From CBDBDZ01 sp965204215 (GTDB lineage: Bacteria > Pseudomonadota > Gammaproteobacteria > Pseudomonadales > GM7GCV1), in assembly GCA_965204215.1 (NCBI GenBank), contig CBDBDZ010000013.1, forward strand, positions 992,001 through 1,056,000: a DNA stretch of 64,000 nucleotides, written 5' to 3'. Position numbers and translations under genes: made by a program. The notes under the pieces were generated by a model. The model saw nothing but the letters and a program-made list of their open reading frames with translations, was not told the DNA's origin and did not search any database. Of the stretch, positions 34,334 to 43,006 are shown piece after piece; position 1 is the first letter of the stretch, and the number at the start of each line of letters is the position of its first letter.

Positions 34334-34536
34334 AGGTTATTCATTTAATATAAATTATTTATAAAAACAGGAGAATATGTCATTGCGCCATTATAGTTTA
34401 TCTAAAAGGGTATTGCTTTTAAAAAAGTTGAAAGAAAAGAACTTTTAATAAGGTAATTTGTCTCAGATTAAAGTATAGTGCTCTCTGAAAATTATGGAGA
34501 TATACTATAGCTGTTTTTTAAAAATTTGAGTTTGTT

Positions 34537-34962
34537 ATGATGAAAATATTAATTGTCATTTTATTTAATCTAGCCACATTATACGGCTTTGCGCTTGATG
34601 AGGAGACAACCAGTAATAAAGATGAATTGCCAGTTAACCGTTTGTTAGAGAAAGGCTTTTCAGTTGGAGAAGTAAGTAACCGTATCCTTGTTCGCAATGT
34701 GGATCAATGGCGGCGAATCGATAGTAAATACGTACTGGTTGAGGGGCGCAGCAAAAAAAATTCCAGTTTAATAGAATTTAAAAATGATTGTGCCAGATCG
34801 AAACACGCAACTTTTGTTTACGAAGTTCGTGGCAGTACGCTAACCAATCTGGATATTGTTAAAATTGTTGATTATCCAATAGGAATAAGAAAAGTCTGTA
34901 TTATTGACAAAATATACGATCTGGACATTATCAGTACGGAAGGAATTATATCTGGAGTATAA
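34537..34962 (+). CDS. small exported DUF6491-like protein
   Basis: A 141-residue protein with a signal peptide (LIVILFNLATLYGFA). The mature part has the pattern VSNRILVRNVDQWRRIDSKY, then YVLVEGRSKKNSSLIEFKNDC and VRKVCIIDKIYDL-like strands with two Cys residues that may form a disulfide. This fits the DUF6491 family of exported proteins with no known role. The family call is from pattern memory and moderate. Confidence 0.55.
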   Translation: MMKILIVILFNLATLYGFALDEETTSNKDELPVNRLLEKGFSVGEVSNRILVRNVDQWRRIDSKYVLVEGRSKKNSSLIEFKNDCARSKHATFVYEVRGSTLTNLDIVKIVDYPIGIRKVCIIDKIYDLDIISTEGIISGV

Positions 34963-35066
34963 GCTCTCTTAATATAATTTCTTTGATTTGTTGCTGATTA
35001 ATTTCAGAGGCAATTTGATGTGCTAACTGATGCCACGCTTGGCGCTGTGATAGTCGTGTAATTGTT

Positions 35067-36833
35067 ATGAGCTATAAAAACTATTTTTTAGGACCAAAAG
35101 CTGAAAATCGACAGTGGTTTTCCGAACAATTGCAATCGGTTGTCAATAATTGGTTTGAGTATAGAGAATCACAATTTATCGATGATATTTCGCCGATAAG
35201 CCGCAACGACCAAAGTCGTCCAGAGTTTAGTCAATGTCAACGGCAACTGGAGTCAGCTTTAGAGCAGTTAAAATATAAACTTAAAGGCGAAGTCCCCACC
35301 TACACGCCGCGCTATATTGGTCAAATGATTTCAGAAATATCAATGCCAGCTATTTTAGGGCATTTTGCAGCCATGCTACACAACCCTAACAATACATCCA
35401 GGGCTGTTTCCAAAGTGGGTAGCGTGATTGAAGATGAAGCCATTGCAATGCTCGTTGAGATGGTTGGATACAGTGAAAATGCGGTTGGGCATTTCACCAG
35501 TGGAGGTACAGTGGCGAATTTTGAAGGTATATGGCGAGCGCGTTTTCGCATGGATCATTGGTTAAGTTTGGGATTATACTTAGCCGAAAACCACAATATA
35601 GCGCTAGATATTTTTGCATGTGCACATATGGGCTGGAAGCGATTTGAACAATTAATGCAACAATATGCTATTGATATTGATGCCATGAAACAATACAGCA
35701 TGGTGGCTGGAAATCCTTTTCAAGTCACAACATTACTTAACAAGTATCTGGGAAATAATGAAGAAAGTTATTTAGGTCCTGTGGTTTTGGTACCAGGTAA
35801 TAAACATTTTTCATGGCAGAAAGGTGTTAACATATTTGGCTGTGGTGAAGAGGCTTTTTGGTCGATTGAACTTGATGAACAAGGTAAACTTGACATCGAC
35901 TCATTGAAACAAAATATAGCCAAAGCAAAGCAACAAAATCGCCCCATTCTTATGATAGTGGCAGTAGCAGGTACAACCGAAACGGGGGAGATAGACCCGA
36001 TTGATGAAGTGGTCGGTTATCTTGCAAGCATCAAACAAACGGACGGCATTGACTGCTGGTTACATATAGATGCGGCTTATGGTGGCTTTTTATCTTGTAT
36101 ACTGAATTCAGAGCAAGGTAGGGAACTGACGGGTAAAGATGTCTGTAATGCGTTAGCAGCGCTAAAATATGCTAATTCAATTACATTAGACCCACATAAA
36201 TTAGGATATATTCCTTATTCATGCGGTGCAATTTTAGTAAAAGATCAAAGAAGTTACAGGGTATCTTCATTTAAAGCGCCTTATATCGATCGCCCAGACC
36301 TGGGCAATGACAAATGGTCTGCCACAATCGAAGGTTCACGTTCAGCTACAGGTGCGGCTGCTACCTGGTTAACAGGCAAGGGTATCGGTTTTAAAGAGGG
36401 TGGCTTTAGTGGTTTATTAATTAATAGTATGCAGGTGTGTCGCCATTTTCGGGAACAAATTATTCAAGCGCATGGCTTTGTGAATGTGCTAAACCCAACC
36501 GAGAGTAATGTACTTTGTTTTTCAATAGCTACATTGCACGATCAGCTATCGGATGCCAATGGCAACACCAAAAAAATGTTCGAATATTTTGCCCAAAGCC
36601 CACATTTTTCCATTTCAAAAACCATTTTGAGCAAAGCCAGTTACAGCCAGCAAATCATAAAGCATGTTCGGCAATATGAAGGTATAGTGGATGATGATAA
36701 ATTAGTGCTGTTGCGTTGTGTCTTTATGAACCCTTTTTTGGCAGAGGCTTCCATTCGAGAGGGTTTGATTAAGCACTTTAGCAGAGAGTTAGAAAAAGCT
36801 TATAGCAGCACCGTAAAACCGTCGATACACTGA
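35067..36833 (+). CDS. PLP-dependent group II amino acid decarboxylase
   Basis: A 588-residue fold-type I PLP enzyme of the glutamate/tyrosine/aromatic decarboxylase group. GHFTSGGTVANFEGIWRARF binds the cofactor phosphate, WLHIDAAYGGF holds the pyridine-binding Asp, and TLDPHKLGYIPYSCGA carries the Schiff-base Lys near residue 378. The substrate cannot be read from the sequence. Its stop codon (36831-36833) lies inside the first bases of a 64-bp repeat that also occurs near 40721 and 42815, so the extreme C terminus may have been altered by a rearrangement. Confidence 0.85.
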   Translation: MSYKNYFLGPKAENRQWFSEQLQSVVNNWFEYRESQFIDDISPISRNDQSRPEFSQCQRQLESALEQLKYKLKGEVPTYTPRYIGQMISEISMPAILGHFAAMLHNPNNTSRAVSKVGSVIEDEAIAMLVEMVGYSENAVGHFTSGGTVANFEGIWRARFRMDHWLSLGLYLAENHNIALDIFACAHMGWKRFEQLMQQYAIDIDAMKQYSMVAGNPFQVTTLLNKYLGNNEESYLGPVVLVPGNKHFSWQKGVNIFGCGEEAFWSIELDEQGKLDIDSLKQNIAKAKQQNRPILMIVAVAGTTETGEIDPIDEVVGYLASIKQTDGIDCWLHIDAAYGGFLSCILNSEQGRELTGKDVCNALAALKYANSITLDPHKLGYIPYSCGAILVKDQRSYRVSSFKAPYIDRPDLGNDKWSATIEGSRSATGAAATWLTGKGIGFKEGGFSGLLINSMQVCRHFREQIIQAHGFVNVLNPTESNVLCFSIATLHDQLSDANGNTKKMFEYFAQSPHFSISKTILSKASYSQQIIKHVRQYEGIVDDDKLVLLRCVFMNPFLAEASIREGLIKHFSRELEKAYSSTVKPSIH

Positions 36834-36893
36834 ACAAAGGAAGGTAATGCAGCAGGTAGATTTCTAGTGCATCATCCAGGCTGAATTTATGAG
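36830..36893 (+). repeat. 64-bp repeat, copy 1 of 3
   Basis: The block starting CTGAACAAAGGAAGGTAATG and ending GCTGAATTTATGAG is repeated at 40721-40784 and 42815-42878. In copy 1 it reads, on the minus strand, in frame with the flavoprotein oxidase remnant (SLDDALEIYLLHYLPLF). Copies 2 and 3 are part of the longer 202-bp direct repeats. Confidence 0.85.
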
Positions 36894-37182
36894 TGAGGTG
36901 CAAAAAATAGATGACCTGCCGATGGAGCGTCACCACGGGCCCATGATCTTCGACCCAAGCACCAGGAATTTCTTGAAATTTAGACTTGCAATATTCCCAT
37001 TGAGCAGCAATGACTTTTTCAGGACCATGAAATTTTATGTCGCAGCTCCAAAAGCCTTTGTGGTTGTCGCGACCATATTGTTCCAGTTTTTTGGAATCGG
37101 GTCGACCGTCTACTGCCAAAAGGCTCATCCACTCCTTGTTGTGCATGAACTTCATCATCGTTTCATAAGTATAAATGTACAA
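36894..37182 (-). pseudogene. VAO/4-cresol-dehydrogenase-type flavoprotein fragment
   Basis: An open stretch on the minus strand contains HNKEWMSLLAVDGRPDSKKLE, then NHKGFWSCDIKFHGPEKVIA and QWEYCKSKFQEIPGAWVEDH. These resemble the substrate-domain region of covalent FAD oxidases of the vanillyl-alcohol oxidase/4-cresol dehydrogenase group, where a W..... FYGP block is followed by an IPGA block. Neither the N-terminal FAD domain nor the C-terminal end is present, so it is a leftover. With the adjoining repeat it fills the 414-bp gap between the decarboxylase and the dehalogenase genes; I see no other gene there. Confidence 0.5.
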
Positions 37183-37247
37183 AAAATTCCTCTAAAAGTA
37201 CAAAATATTTTAGTTACCACGGTTTATTAAACTAGTACAATAGCGCA

Positions 37248-40200
37248 ATGCGATTGTTTTCCTATAAAAAACGGCCTGTACATTTGGGACCATATCCTCT
37301 AGAAAGCCTAAAAAGAACATCAACAGTTACTAATTACTCCACAATTAGCCCTACTACAGCGTTAAACTTTCAAAATAAGCCTAGTGATAAAGAGTCTAGT
37401 GATATAAATGTAACGATGTCAGAGTCAATGGGGCTATTTATGGCAATGCTTGATAGTATTCGTTATGGTCATTGTAATGCGGTTAAATCAGATCTGCCAA
37501 CAGACCCAAATGAGCGCGCCAAGCATTTAAAAGCAGCGGGTTATTATTTCGATGCCACGCAAATTGGCGTTTGCGAGTTGACGAAAGCCTTACATCTAAA
37601 GCAACCTTACCAAAACCCACAATTATCTGACATCGCTGAGCTAGTCGCTTCAGATAATCAAGTCAAGTCATTGGCATCAGGTATTGATGTTATTTTGAAT
37701 GACATTCGCACCTCATTAAAAGAAACAACGCCTTCAATTAACAATCATACTCACGCTATGGTTTTTTTGATAGAGCACCCTCGTGAACCGAAAAAACAAG
37801 AAGTAGGTAGTGATTGGATTCAATCAATGACTGAACATCGTTCGGCATTGCGAGTAGCCGAAGTCGCCGTGGTACTGAGTAATTATTTGCGTCTACTCGG
37901 TTTTGAAGCCTGCGCTCATACCATGACCAGTGCTGAAGTTGATTTAAATAAAGCAGGTTTAGCCGCAGGGCTGCTACAAGCTATTAAGAACCCAAAAACA
38001 TCGGAGTTGAGCTTGCAAAATCCCTTTGTTAAAAGCAGTTATAGCTTGGCGGCAATTACTACTACCATGGAAATTGCCATTGATATGCCTTTAGCTAAAG
38101 GCTTAAGTCGAAATGCTAATAATATAAACCCGAGCTGGTGGCTAGGACTAGGTCATGCCAAATCAAAATGGAATTATAAGCCTTATAAACGACGTCGATT
38201 TGTTGATGGTCAAATGCCTTTTGAGCGAATTAAACGCCAAAGTAAAACCACCACCTTTATTGATGAGCAGCGTATTCCTCGTGTGCCGAAACGTACCGAT
38301 ATGTTTGCCCGTGGGTTAATGGGTGATATGGGTAAAAAAGTCCAAGACAATTGTAAGGGAGGCTACTATATAGCTAAAAGCCCTATAGGCATCTGTTCTA
38401 GGCGCGCGTTGGGAGCATTACTATTATTACAAGATGGCGAAGTAGCAAAGCAAGTATCACCCTCGGCAACTGACCCACAGCGCAATGCCGATAATATTAA
38501 AGCCGCCTGTAATTTTTTAGGCGTGGATGCAGTGGGTTTATCAGACTGCCCCGATTATGTCTATTACAGCCATGATGGATTAGGTCAAGAGATTATCCCT
38601 TATCACAACAATGCCATTTCAATGATTATTGATCAAGGTCATGAAACCATGGAAGGCAGTAGTGGCGATGACTGGATAGCTGTTTCGCAATCAATGCGCG
38701 CCTATTTAAGAGCATCTTTATATGGTGGTGTTATTGCTAATCATATTCGTAAGTTGGGTTACAATGCTAGAGTGCATTCGGTGTTAGATGGCGAAGTATT
38801 GCAACCGCCTTTGTTACTATTGTCTGGTTTAGGGGAAGTTAGTCGTATTGGTGAAGTTATATTAAATCCTTACTTAGGACCTAGATTAAAGTCGGGTGTA
38901 GTTACCACCGATATGCCAATGGTTCACGATCAGCCTATTGACTTTGGTTTGCAGTCATTTTGCGAAAATTGTAATAAGTGTGCGCGAGAATGCCCTTCAG
39001 GAGCTATCACTGCAGGACCGAAGAAAATGTTTAATGGTTACGAAATATGGAAATCGGATTCACAACGCTGTACCCAATATCGATTGACTAATACCAACGG
39101 TGCTATGTGTGGTCGCTGTATGAAGACATGCCCATGGAATTTGGAAGGATTATTTAAAGAAGCACCATTTCGGTGGTTGGCAATGAATTTTCCTAAGACT
39201 GCGAAACACCTAGCTTGGATAGATGACAAAATGGGTAATGGTAATATCAACCCCATTAAAAAGTGGTGGTGGGATATTGAGTTAAAAGAAGATGGCAGTT
39301 ATGGACCAGCAGCAAGTGCCAATGCTCGACATTTACAACCCAACCTTGAAGTTGATCATCAACAGCAAGTATTAGCGGTTTACCCTGCTTATTTAGCACC
39401 TCAGCCTTACCCTATACCGCAACCAATGGTACGTGAGCAGGGTGTTGAAGCTCACAACAATTTACTTAGTGTCGAAGCACATAAACAGCGAATAAAGCAG
39501 GGAGATACTGAAAATTTAGTGCCCTCTTTCACCATTAAACCTACTGACAATTCACAAGCCATGGCAATGAGAGTTACAGTAAGTAAGGTAGAAGTATTGA
39601 GTGATACCACTAGATTGTATGAGTTGACGTCAATGGATGGTGAATCATTACCCACTTATAGTGCAGGTGCTCACATTGATGTATCCATTGCCCCAGAATA
39701 TTTTCGTCAATATAGTTTATTGGGTGACCCCAAAGACACCAGTAAATATGTCATTGCAGTACTCTACGAAGCCAATGGTAGAGGCGGTTCGAAATTGATG
39801 CATCAAGTTTTCAATGTTGGTCGTACGGTAATTATTACACCGCCGCGTAACCACTTTCCTGTGGTACAAAATACTAATCACCATCTATTAATTGGTGGTG
39901 GTATCGGTATAACGCCACTTATCGCTATGGCTCATGAGTTACATCATCTGGGTCAATCGTTTGAGCTGCATTATTGTTGTAGTAACCGTCAACAAGCGGC
40001 GTTTGTTGAATGGTTTAGTCATGTCGCTTGGAGTGATAAAGTAGAGGTTCATTTATCATCTGAAGGCAGTCGTTTGTCATTGAACGATTGTTTGCAGCGT
40101 GACACTGAAGGCCAGCAACTTTATACCTGTGGTCCAGTAGCGCTGATGGATGCAGTGTTTGATACGGCATTGCAACAGGGTTGGCCTAGTGAATCATTAC

Positions 40201-40514
40201 AGCGTGAATATTTTGCAGTGCCAGATGATGTTGAATGGGAAAATCACCCCTTTAAAGTGAAAATTGCAGGTCAAGACAGACTCTATTATATACCTGCCGA
40301 TAAAAAAATTGTAGAAGTACTAAATGATAATGGAATTGAAATAGAAACAAAATGTAGCGATGGACTTTGCGGTGTTTGTGTCAGGCATCACAACGCCAAT
40401 GATATAGAGCACCGAGATTATATTCTGAGTAAGAGCGATAGAGACAGTAAAATTATTACTTGCTGTTCACGAGCCAGCAAGCCGGGTGGGTTAATTGAAC
40501 TGATACTTGATTAA
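37248..40514 (+). CDS. fused 'self-sufficient' cobalamin-dependent reductive dehalogenase
   Basis: A 1088-residue fusion. Residues of about 55-640 form a reductive dehalogenase: two halves of the B12-binding nitroreductase-like fold, then SRIGEVILNPYLGPRLKSG and two 4Fe-4S motifs, CENCNKCARECP (Cys 572, 575, 578, 582) and CTQY/CGRCMKTCPW (Cys 608, 621, 624, 628). Residues of about 760-1088 form a phthalate-dioxygenase-reductase-like module with the flavin motif RQYSL (820), the nucleotide motif GGGIGITPLI and a plant-type 2Fe-2S site (Cys 1036, 1041, 1044, 1072). There is no Tat signal and no rdhB anchor gene, so it is probably cytoplasmic. The layout matches catabolic dehalogenases of aerobic bacteria such as BhbA, which take electrons from NAD(P)H. 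Substrate, probably a halophenol, is inferred. Confidence 0.9.
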   Translation: MRLFSYKKRPVHLGPYPLESLKRTSTVTNYSTISPTTALNFQNKPSDKESSDINVTMSESMGLFMAMLDSIRYGHCNAVKSDLPTDPNERAKHLKAAGYYFDATQIGVCELTKALHLKQPYQNPQLSDIAELVASDNQVKSLASGIDVILNDIRTSLKETTPSINNHTHAMVFLIEHPREPKKQEVGSDWIQSMTEHRSALRVAEVAVVLSNYLRLLGFEACAHTMTSAEVDLNKAGLAAGLLQAIKNPKTSELSLQNPFVKSSYSLAAITTTMEIAIDMPLAKGLSRNANNINPSWWLGLGHAKSKWNYKPYKRRRFVDGQMPFERIKRQSKTTTFIDEQRIPRVPKRTDMFARGLMGDMGKKVQDNCKGGYYIAKSPIGICSRRALGALLLLQDGEVAKQVSPSATDPQRNADNIKAACNFLGVDAVGLSDCPDYVYYSHDGLGQEIIPYHNNAISMIIDQGHETMEGSSGDDWIAVSQSMRAYLRASLYGGVIANHIRKLGYNARVHSVLDGEVLQPPLLLLSGLGEVSRIGEVILNPYLGPRLKSGVVTTDMPMVHDQPIDFGLQSFCENCNKCARECPSGAITAGPKKMFNGYEIWKSDSQRCTQYRLTNTNGAMCGRCMKTCPWNLEGLFKEAPFRWLAMNFPKTAKHLAWIDDKMGNGNINPIKKWWWDIELKEDGSYGPAASANARHLQPNLEVDHQQQVLAVYPAYLAPQPYPIPQPMVREQGVEAHNNLLSVEAHKQRIKQGDTENLVPSFTIKPTDNSQAMAMRVTVSKVEVLSDTTRLYELTSMDGESLPTYSAGAHIDVSIAPEYFRQYSLLGDPKDTSKYVIAVLYEANGRGGSKLMHQVFNVGRTVIITPPRNHFPVVQNTNHHLLIGGGIGITPLIAMAHELHHLGQSFELHYCCSNRQQAAFVEWFSHVAWSDKVEVHLSSEGSRLSLNDCLQRDTEGQQLYTCGPVALMDAVFDTALQQGWPSESLQREYFAVPDDVEWENHPFKVKIAGQDRLYYIPADKKIVEVLNDNGIEIETKCSDGLCGVCVRHHNANDIEHRDYILSKSDRDSKIITCCSRASKPGGLIELILD

Positions 40515-40579
40515 CCTAATTTTAACCGCTTTTATTCTAACTTAACCATAGTTTAATTAACTAATTTAAAGAGATTACT

Positions 40580-40738
40580 ATGTTACTAAAACCTTTACTT
40601 AAAACCATTGCTATTGTTGGTTACTTATGTGGCTTTGTAGTGAATAGTATAGCCAGTCCAGCTACTAAAGAGTTGACGTCTATCAATAGAAAGCGGGGTG
40701 TACGCCAAGCAGGTTTTACTCTGAACAAAGGAAGGTAA
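40580..40738 (+). pseudogene. 5' fragment of an exported protein gene
   Basis: An AAAGAGA ribosome binding site precedes ATG 40580. The ORF codes a signal peptide (LLKTIAIVGYLCGFVVNSIA), about 20 further residues, and then runs into the 202-bp repeat at 40711, where it ends after 52 residues. It is most likely the start of a larger periplasmic or membrane protein, cut off by the rearrangement. I do not recognise the family. Confidence 0.45.
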
Positions 40739-40912
40739 TGCAGCAGGTAGATTTCTAGTGCATCATCCAGGCTGAATTTATGAGTTAAGTTGTTTGATAA
40801 AACATCGTTGCTCGTTTGTCATATCAGGTGGCAACAGTACAAATTTACCCACGTGCTTTTTCTCCGTAAATTCCCTTTGGGCAGTAACAATGTCTGCCAG
40901 AGGGAAGGTTTT
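40711..40912 (+). repeat. 202-bp perfect direct repeat, left copy
   Basis: Identical to 42805-43006. It contains the 64-bp repeat and the last part of the downstream zinc-type dehydrogenase gene (its stop and about 45 codons). It begins with AGGTTTT and ends with AGGTTTT, so the two copies could have been a tandem duplication joined at this 7-bp microhomology before the IS came in. Confidence 0.92.
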
Positions 40913-42804
40913 CCCGACTTCGACACTTTTTTTCGTAAGTGATTGATTTTAAAAGAGTCCCAATTTTAGTTAGGCACTACAAGCTATTTATTAAGAGTTA
41001 TTTATAAGTTTCTACGTTAGCTGGAATGGAGTGGTTGAGAGTTTTCGACCCATCACCTGGTAAATTTTGCTGGCCTCAGGGTTAACATTGGAAGGAATGC
41101 AATAAAGCACTTTCGTTTTGATATGCACCAATAGACTACGCTGAACATGCAATAGCGCATTGCGGATCACAGCAGGTGATAACTTTCTGTGCTGGAGCTT
41201 GACACGATAGCTTAAGAATCGCACTAAGCTAAATGCAACAAAAGAGATAGCCAGATGAGCTTGAATGCGTTTGGGTGTCCAGTGATAGATAGGGCGTACT
41301 TTCAGATCATGTTTGGTGATGCGAAAACTGTCTTCAACTTGCCATAGCCCTTTGTAATGACCAAAAACGCCCTGTGCTGACATGGTGTCTAATGACGTTA
41401 CTACGCCCTTGAGCCCATCCCATTGGGAATCGCGTTCTATTTTGCTCTGGTCAACACTGATATGCGTGTCGCCTGCCATTTTCAAATACTTCTTGTAACC
41501 AAAATTGCTGAGCAGGCTCTTAGGATTCTTACTTCGCTTAAGTTTTTTAGTAATGCGTTCTATGGATTGCTCCCTATCCTTTCGGTCTTTCTCTGCTCGG
41601 GCATGATTATATTCAACAATCCAGCGTCTACCCTGATATGTAAACTCATAGCTGCGGGGTTCATCGTCATTACCTTGTTTGAGATAGCCAACTTGTTTCA
41701 AGATGGCTCTTTGCTCTTGTTGGGGTAAGGTCTTGAGTTTAGCCCCCACAATGTAGGGTATCTCCTGAGCTTCAAGATGAGTCAAATTATTCTGACTCAG
41801 CAACCCTCTGTCAGCAACAAATACAATGCGTTCAATGTCATAGTGTAAGTGTAAATCAGCAATCGCTGCTTGTAACGTATGACCCTCAAATGTGTTGCCT
41901 GGATATACTTCATAACCGACAGGTAACCCATCTTGAGTCACCAATAACGCCAACAGAACCTGAGGCTGGTTAAACTTCATATCCTTACTATAACCATTGC
42001 TTTTTAACTCATCTTCTGTAAAAGATTCAAAATAAAGTGTTGTACAGTCAAAGAACAACACATCAACAGCATGACCTACCAGCTGACGTGTTCCTGATAG
42101 CACGGTATCCTTTATTCGATTAATCGCTTTATCATCCAATTTATCCATCATCCGATAGACTTTCTCCAATGGGATGCTAATGCCAAAATCTTGCTCTAAT
42201 GAGGTCACCGTCTCTCGTTTGCTGACAGGATTAGCAATACGAGCCAATACAATATGGCGGAAAATATCAACAGCACTGACATTATGGCTGGGGTGACCAA
42301 TCGATGAACCAAAACCCAATTCATCGAATAATTGACCATATATCTCATGGATACCCACAGTGACACGCTGTTGTTCACGCAGTTGTTTTAAATCAACCTG
42401 AAGCGGTTTGTTTGATTCAGATTGTGATTTACTTTCAATAACTTGCTGTGCGACCTGCTCTGGATTAAACAAACTGGCCTGATGTTCAGCCTCAATATTG
42501 GCTTTAACATATTCGGCAACTTCTTTTAATTTAACCAGTTCGTCGTCATTCATGGCAACGCCAACGTAGCGTACTATCTTTTGCTTGACTTTGTTACCAT
42601 CGCGAATACTTTCAACAATTTGAACAGTTTTGCGTGGGCTATTGGGAGTGGACTTAACTCGAACGAACATAGCGTCATTATAGCACAGTGCAAAACGAAA
42701 GTAAATAATAAAAATTAACTAGGCACTACAAATCAAAACCCAAGTATTTTGACCAATTTAGTAGCTTTCAAGCTTGATTAGATGACAAATCTGTCGAAGT
42801 CGGG
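40913..42804 (-). mobile_element. IS1634-family element
   Basis: An 1892-bp element with 13-bp perfect inverted ends CCCGACTTCGACA / TGTCGAAGTCGGG. AGGTTTT flanks it on both sides and may be the target duplication. It lies exactly between the two 202-bp direct repeats. An AGGCACTACAA motif occurs near both ends inside the element. Confidence 0.9.
41012..42670 (-). CDS. IS1634-family transposase
   Basis: A 552-residue IS4-superfamily transposase of the IS1634 type. Conserved parts are the N-terminal SIRDGNKVKQKIVRYVG, the first Asp in DVLFFDCTTLYFESF, the second in IVFVADRGLLSQNNL and the Glu region YKGLWQVEDSFRITKHDLKV, followed by RIQAHLAISFVAF. Length is typical and no frame breaks are seen, so it may be active. 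Confidence 0.93.
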   Translation of the reverse strand: MFVRVKSTPNSPRKTVQIVESIRDGNKVKQKIVRYVGVAMNDDELVKLKEVAEYVKANIEAEHQASLFNPEQVAQQVIESKSQSESNKPLQVDLKQLREQQRVTVGIHEIYGQLFDELGFGSSIGHPSHNVSAVDIFRHIVLARIANPVSKRETVTSLEQDFGISIPLEKVYRMMDKLDDKAINRIKDTVLSGTRQLVGHAVDVLFFDCTTLYFESFTEDELKSNGYSKDMKFNQPQVLLALLVTQDGLPVGYEVYPGNTFEGHTLQAAIADLHLHYDIERIVFVADRGLLSQNNLTHLEAQEIPYIVGAKLKTLPQQEQRAILKQVGYLKQGNDDEPRSYEFTYQGRRWIVEYNHARAEKDRKDREQSIERITKKLKRSKNPKSLLSNFGYKKYLKMAGDTHISVDQSKIERDSQWDGLKGVVTSLDTMSAQGVFGHYKGLWQVEDSFRITKHDLKVRPIYHWTPKRIQAHLAISFVAFSLVRFLSYRVKLQHRKLSPAVIRNALLHVQRSLLVHIKTKVLYCIPSNVNPEASKIYQVMGRKLSTTPFQLT

Positions 42805-43006
42805 AGGTTTTACTCTGAACAAAGGAAGGTAATGCAGCAGGTAGATTTCTAGTGCATCATCCAGGCTGAATTTATGAGTTAAGTTGTTTGATAAAACATC
42901 GTTGCTCGTTTGTCATATCAGGTGGCAACAGTACAAATTTACCCACGTGCTTTTTCTCCGTAAATTCCCTTTGGGCAGTAACAATGTCTGCCAGAGGGAA
43001 GGTTTT
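42805..43006 (+). repeat. 202-bp perfect direct repeat, right copy
   Basis: This is the copy attached to the intact zinc-type dehydrogenase gene; it covers that gene's last 45 codons (minus strand) and 67 bp after its stop. Sequence is the same as 40711-40912, base for base, in my reading. Confidence 0.92.

Noticed and set aside
34963..35066. Short minus-strand reading frame between the DUF6491-like and decarboxylase genes
   Set aside because: About 37 protein-like codons without a start codon or ribosome binding site; could be a gene remnant but not enough to call.
41423..41728. Plus-strand ORF inside the IS1634 transposase gene
   Set aside because: It is a shadow of the transposase in the opposite frame, with no ribosome binding site or known motif.
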